From: Paenibacillus sp. YN15
GTDB lineage: Bacteria; Bacillota; Bacilli; Paenibacillales; NBRC-103111
Direction of reading: 5' to 3'
NCBI RefSeq assembly: GCF_003285005.1
Contig: NZ_QMFA01000009.1
Span: 99,411-163,410 of the forward strand
DNA: 64,000 bases
The notes beneath the pieces are model-generated. The model made no database searches. It had not been told where the DNA came from and saw nothing but the letters and a program-made list of their open reading frames with translations. The translations under genes and the position numbers were made by a program. Position 1 is the stretch's first letter; every line of letters begins with the position of its first letter. Below, piece by piece: positions 61,152-64,000 of this stretch.

Positions 61152-61574
61152 TTGAACCGGGATTTTATTTCCATCCCAGCGATGGAGGGGGAATTGAAGC
61201 TCTCCCATAAGAAGCAAGGCTACGGCTACACCGTCACCACCCGGGAGTTTATTATTCAAAAGCCCCATGCCAACTATTATTTGCAGCTGGCGGATATTCT
61301 CAGCATTATTCCGGCGGAGCCATACGGCTTAAAGCCGCTGCGTCATCTGCCGGAGTGGCCGGAGCATGCCGGGCTGGTCAGCGTGGCGCCGGGCTCGCGG
61401 CATTACCGGATCATGGTCCGCCGGGCGGTGCTCCATAACCGGAGCGGCATGCGGACGATTGCATCCTGCGATTTTATCCTGCCTCTGGACGAGCGGATGT
61501 TCCGCGCCGTGGTGAACTGGTCTGGGCTTGACCCTATCGGCGGCGGCTCGGCGGAAGATCATGGAGGAGGCTGA
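61152..61574 (+). CDS. Unknown protein
   Basis: 140 residues; TTG start 61152 after AAGGGGACGG. Compact beta-rich sequence (LKLSHKKQGYGYTVTTREFII and HYRIMVRRAVLHNRSGMRTIA) that might be a PH-like domain. No signal or membrane helix. It ends close to the gluQRS start and is probably co-transcribed. No family recognised. Confidence 0.6.
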   Translation: MNRDFISIPAMEGELKLSHKKQGYGYTVTTREFIIQKPHANYYLQLADILSIIPAEPYGLKPLRHLPEWPEHAGLVSVAPGSRHYRIMVRRAVLHNRSGMRTIASCDFILPLDERMFRAVVNWSGLDPIGGGSAEDHGGG

Positions 61575-61581
61575 GGACGGC

Positions 61582-62544
61582 ATGTGGAGAGGAAGGTTCG
61601 CGCCTACGCCGTCGGGACTTCTGCATCTGGGGAATGCCGCTGCCGCCTTGCTGGCTTGGCTGCAAATACGCTCCATGAACGGCGAATTTGTGCTGCGTAT
61701 CGAGGATATTGACGGGCCGCGCTCCAAAGCGGAATTTGCCCGGCGGATTCCCGGGGATCTCCGTTGGCTGGGCCTGGATTGGGAGGAGGGGCCGGATGTG
61801 GGCGGCCCCTCCGGGCCTTACATACAAAGCCAGCGGCTCGGGTATTACGGGTCGGTGCTGGATGCGCTGGACAAGCTGGGGCGGACGTACTCCTGCTACT
61901 GCAGCCGGGCGGAGCTGGCGGCAATCGCCAGCGCCCCCCACGGGCTGGCTTCGGAGGGACCGGCTTATCCGGGGATTTGCAAGAAGGCAAGCAAGGAGGA
62001 GCTGGCGGAAAAGGCGGCCCGCAAGACACCTTCGGTGCGGTTTGAGCTTCCTGCGGAGCCGCTGGCGTTTGTGGATGAGGCGGCGGGTTTGCAGCAGGTG
62101 CCTGCGGGAGCGGGAGGGGATTTCATCGTCAAGCGGGCGGACGGCATTCTTGCCTACCAATTGGCGGTGGTGGCCGATGATGCCGCCATGGGCATCACCC
62201 ATGTGCTGCGCGGCTTTGATCTCCTGGACTCCACACCCCGGCAGATTTGGCTGTACCAGGCTCTGGGGTGGCAGGCGCCGCAGTTTGCCCATGTACCTCT
62301 CTTGCTGGGGCCGGACGGCAGCCGCCTGTCCAAGCGCCATGGAGGCATAACGCTTGCGGATATGCGGCAAAGACAAATCAGGCCCGAAACGGTCCTTGGA
62401 TTGATCGCCCATGCGTATGGGCTTCTGGACCGGTTCGAGCCTGCAGCCGCCAAGGAGCTGATCCCCCTGTTTTCGCTGCAGGCGCTCCCCAAGGAAGCGG
62501 TCCGGCTTTCGGAAGAGGATTTGGCGGCGGTAGCGTATGGGTAA
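61582..62544 (+). CDS. gluQRS: Glutamyl-Q tRNA(Asp) synthetase
   Basis: 320 residues. HIGH-type motif FAPTPSGLLHLGN, KMSKS-type SRLSKRHGG, and the GluQ-RS zinc site CYC...YPGIC, with no anticodon-binding C terminus. Transfers glutamate to queuosine at position 34 of tRNA(Asp). Start 61582 with GAGG at 61573-61576, just after the preceding gene's stop. Confidence 0.93.
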   Translation: MWRGRFAPTPSGLLHLGNAAAALLAWLQIRSMNGEFVLRIEDIDGPRSKAEFARRIPGDLRWLGLDWEEGPDVGGPSGPYIQSQRLGYYGSVLDALDKLGRTYSCYCSRAELAAIASAPHGLASEGPAYPGICKKASKEELAEKAARKTPSVRFELPAEPLAFVDEAAGLQQVPAGAGGDFIVKRADGILAYQLAVVADDAAMGITHVLRGFDLLDSTPRQIWLYQALGWQAPQFAHVPLLLGPDGSRLSKRHGGITLADMRQRQIRPETVLGLIAHAYGLLDRFEPAAAKELIPLFSLQALPKEAVRLSEEDLAAVAYG

Positions 62545-62573
62545 AAAGCGGCTGATATCAGCTTAACGCCGCT
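62543..62573 (-). terminator. Terminator of the aminotransferase gene
   Basis: AGCGGC (62547-62552) pairs with GCCGCT (62568-62573); on the minus strand the stem is followed by a T-run (the As at 62543-62547). Confidence 0.6.
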
Positions 62574-63775
62574 TCCATGCCGGATTGGCTGCAGCAGCGG
62601 ATATACGCCCGCTTCAGCCGGAGCATCCCTTCCCGGATTACCTCCGGCGCGGAGTGGCTGAAGTTCAGCCGGATGGTCCGGTTGCCTTGGCCATCCGTAT
62701 AGAAGCCGGTTCCCGGCACAAAGGCGACGCCTTCTTCAATGGCCAGGCGGAGCAGCGTATCCATGTCCGCTTCCCCGGGCAATTCCAGCCACAGGAACAT
62801 GCCGCCCTTGGGCGGGCGCACGGTGATTCCGGCAAATACGGGATCATTGCGCAGGCAGTCCAGCATGATTTGCATCCGGCCGGCGTATTCCGCGCGGATG
62901 CGGCGGATATGGCCGTCCAGATCAAAGCCCTCCAGGAGCTCCGCCAATGCCGCCTGATCCAGGCAGGAGGAATGGAGGTCGGCGCTTTGTTTGGCCTTGG
63001 CCAGTTGGCGGATGACGCTCTCATCCGCCGCCGCCCATCCGATGCGCAGGGCCGGAACGACAGTTTTGGAGAAGGTGCTGGTGTAGATGACACCCGGAAA
63101 GCCTGCCGCATCCGCCAATGCCTTGAGGGAGGGGGGAAGGGTGGACGGCTCGAAGCTGAGCTCTCCGTAGGGATCATCCTCCAGAATTACTGTCTCATAA
63201 CGGCTGCATAATTGCAGAACCTCCTGCCGCCGCTCCAAGCTCCAGATGGCTCCGGTAGGGTTGGCGAAGGTGGGGATGACGTACAGCAGCTTGGGCTTGT
63301 TGTCCCGCAAGGCTGCCTCCAGAAGGTCGGCGCGGATGCCGTTCTCATCGGTATCCAGGCCCAGAATCCGCGCCCCGGAGCTCTGGAATACCTGAAGCGC
63401 CGCCAGATAGGTGGGATTCTCCGTAATCACCAGATCGCCGGGCTCCAGGAGAATCCGGGCGGTCAGATCAATGCTTTGCTGGGAGCCGGTGGTGATGAGC
63501 AACTGATCGGGCTTGGCTTGAATGCCTTTTTGGGAGAGCCGCAGGGATAGAAGCTGCCTTAAGCCCGGCAGCCCTTCCGTTAATCCGTACTGCATAACGC
63601 GCCGGTCCGCGAATACGCGGGAGTAGGCGCTTTTTAGTTCTTCGGCGGGAAACAGCTCCTCTGCGGGCAGGCCGCCGGAGAAGGAGATAATTTCCTTGCC
63701 TTGGGTCAATTTGAGAATATCCCGTACAGCCGAGGAGGTAAATTGGGACATGCGGGAAGCGAAGCGGAATTCCAT
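62558..63775 (-). CDS. PLP-dependent aminotransferase (class I/II)
   Basis: 405-residue fold-type I aminotransferase of the 2-aminoadipate/LysN type. PLP contacts TTGSQQSIDL and ILEDDPYGEL, Schiff-base Lys in STFSKTVVPALRIGW, and late RLNFSHS with the substrate Arg. AGGAGT precedes the start at 63775. Divergent from whatever lies right of the window. Substrate unknown; branched or aromatic amino acids are possible. Confidence 0.9.
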   Translation of the reverse strand: MEFRFASRMSQFTSSAVRDILKLTQGKEIISFSGGLPAEELFPAEELKSAYSRVFADRRVMQYGLTEGLPGLRQLLSLRLSQKGIQAKPDQLLITTGSQQSIDLTARILLEPGDLVITENPTYLAALQVFQSSGARILGLDTDENGIRADLLEAALRDNKPKLLYVIPTFANPTGAIWSLERRQEVLQLCSRYETVILEDDPYGELSFEPSTLPPSLKALADAAGFPGVIYTSTFSKTVVPALRIGWAAADESVIRQLAKAKQSADLHSSCLDQAALAELLEGFDLDGHIRRIRAEYAGRMQIMLDCLRNDPVFAGITVRPPKGGMFLWLELPGEADMDTLLRLAIEEGVAFVPGTGFYTDGQGNRTIRLNFSHSAPEVIREGMLRLKRAYIRCCSQSGMEAALS

Positions 63776-63830
63776 GACGTAATCACTCCTAAAGAGGTTG
63801 GATATAACCGGATAATTGCTGCTGTTTAAT

Positions 63831-63879
63831 AATGTAGCATATGAATGTTGCTAAGGCAACATATAATGATGCTATAGCA
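63831..63879 (-). promoter_or_regulatory. Aminotransferase promoter with palindromes
   Basis: Minus-strand -35 TTGCCT (63859-63854) and -10 TACATT (63836-63831), spacer 17. TGTTGC-N4-GCAACA (63846-63861) and the perfect TGCTATAGCA (63870-63879) lie at and above the -35, likely operators. Confidence 0.5.
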
Positions 63880-63895
63880 ACAGTTTTTTTGGGGG

Positions 63896-63994
63896 ATGGC
63901 AGCGGCTGAAGTACATGTTATTGCCAATTTCGTCCCTTATCAAAAGGATCAGGGTGATCCTAAAGAGCAATTGCAGAACAAGCAAAGAGAGTGA
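63896..63994 (+). CDS. Possible small ORF at the window edge
   Basis: ATG 63896 to TGA 63994, 32 residues (MAAAEVHVIANFVPYQKDQG at the start). A G5 run abuts the ATG, too close for a normal ribosome site. Read as coding only with low confidence. Confidence 0.25.
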   Translation: MAAAEVHVIANFVPYQKDQGDPKEQLQNKQRE

Positions 63995-64000
63995 TTTACC

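Noticed and set aside
1-64000. CRISPR array, tRNA or rRNA gene, phage or insertion sequence
   Set aside because: No evenly spaced repeat array, no cloverleaf or rRNA core sequence, and no integrase, transposase or phage structural protein seen on either strand.

Overview
The window reads as chromosome of a Paenibacillus-like spore-forming Firmicute. Evidence: spoVK-hflX-ynbB-glnR-glnA in the Bacillus order, a divergent lexA/yneA SOS pair, an mrfA-mrfB repair pair, YesM/YesN-type two-component systems beside sugar ABC transporters, GC-rich coding sequence with AGGAGG-type ribosome sites, and frequent GTG/TTG starts. No rRNA, tRNA, CRISPR array, phage or transposase gene was found.

Layout. 1-3.8 kb: start of a leftward gene, a lipoprotein cyclophilin, a DUF402 phosphatase, an esterase, an SDR oxidoreductase and a cold-shock protein. 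3.9-9.6 kb: spoVK-hflX-ynbB, then glnR-glnA with a GlnR-type operator. 9.7-14 kb is the most accessory stretch: a small CxxC ORF, a VmlR-like antibiotic-resistance ABC-F gene broken by a one-base frameshift behind an elaborate attenuator leader (two leader peptides, two terminators), and a TetR/MFS pair with matching operators. 14-19.2 kb: ComA-like regulator, Lrp/LysE exporter pair, lexA, yneA, DUF896 protein, PH-like membrane protein, HAD phosphatase. 19.3-25.4 kb: metH, rnz and a MurA paralogue with Asp at the catalytic Cys position. 25.7-31.8 kb: DNA repair block mrfA-mrfB, an Fpg/Nei glycosylase, endonuclease IV and a cyclic-phosphate receiver protein. 31.8-32.6 kb: an ABC ATPase.

33.0-45.1 kb is a complete-looking tad/Flp (type IVc) pilus locus: Ser/Thr kinase fused to a degenerate MinD-like domain, TadZ, TadA ATPase, TadB, TadC, Flp pilin, TadE-like minor pilin, a large coiled-coil pseudopilin-like protein, a second TadE, prepilin peptidase and an FHA protein. 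Kinase and FHA protein at the two ends suggest phosphorylation control. A promoter followed at once by a strong terminator precedes tadZ and may meter transcription of the machine.

45-53.8 kb: Dabb protein, small winged-helix-like protein, M42 peptidase, two housekeeping ABC-F proteins, an unknown protein, a low-molecular-weight phosphatase, a probably exported FAD oxidoreductase, a 56-residue protein. 54-61 kb: sensor kinase, AraC-type regulator, sugar-binding lipoprotein and two permeases with no ATPase gene. 61-63.8 kb: unknown protein, gluQRS, and a leftward PLP aminotransferase.

Non-coding structure worth attention: a dispersed pair of about 80-bp hairpin repeats (4931 and 58957), two intergenic arrays of short inverted/direct repeats (23.76-23.98 kb, 32.68-32.88 kb), LexA-type boxes inside the lexA, yneA and mrfA promoters, and the attenuators before the ABC-F gene and tadZ. 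All functions are inferred by reading the sequence; no database search was run.
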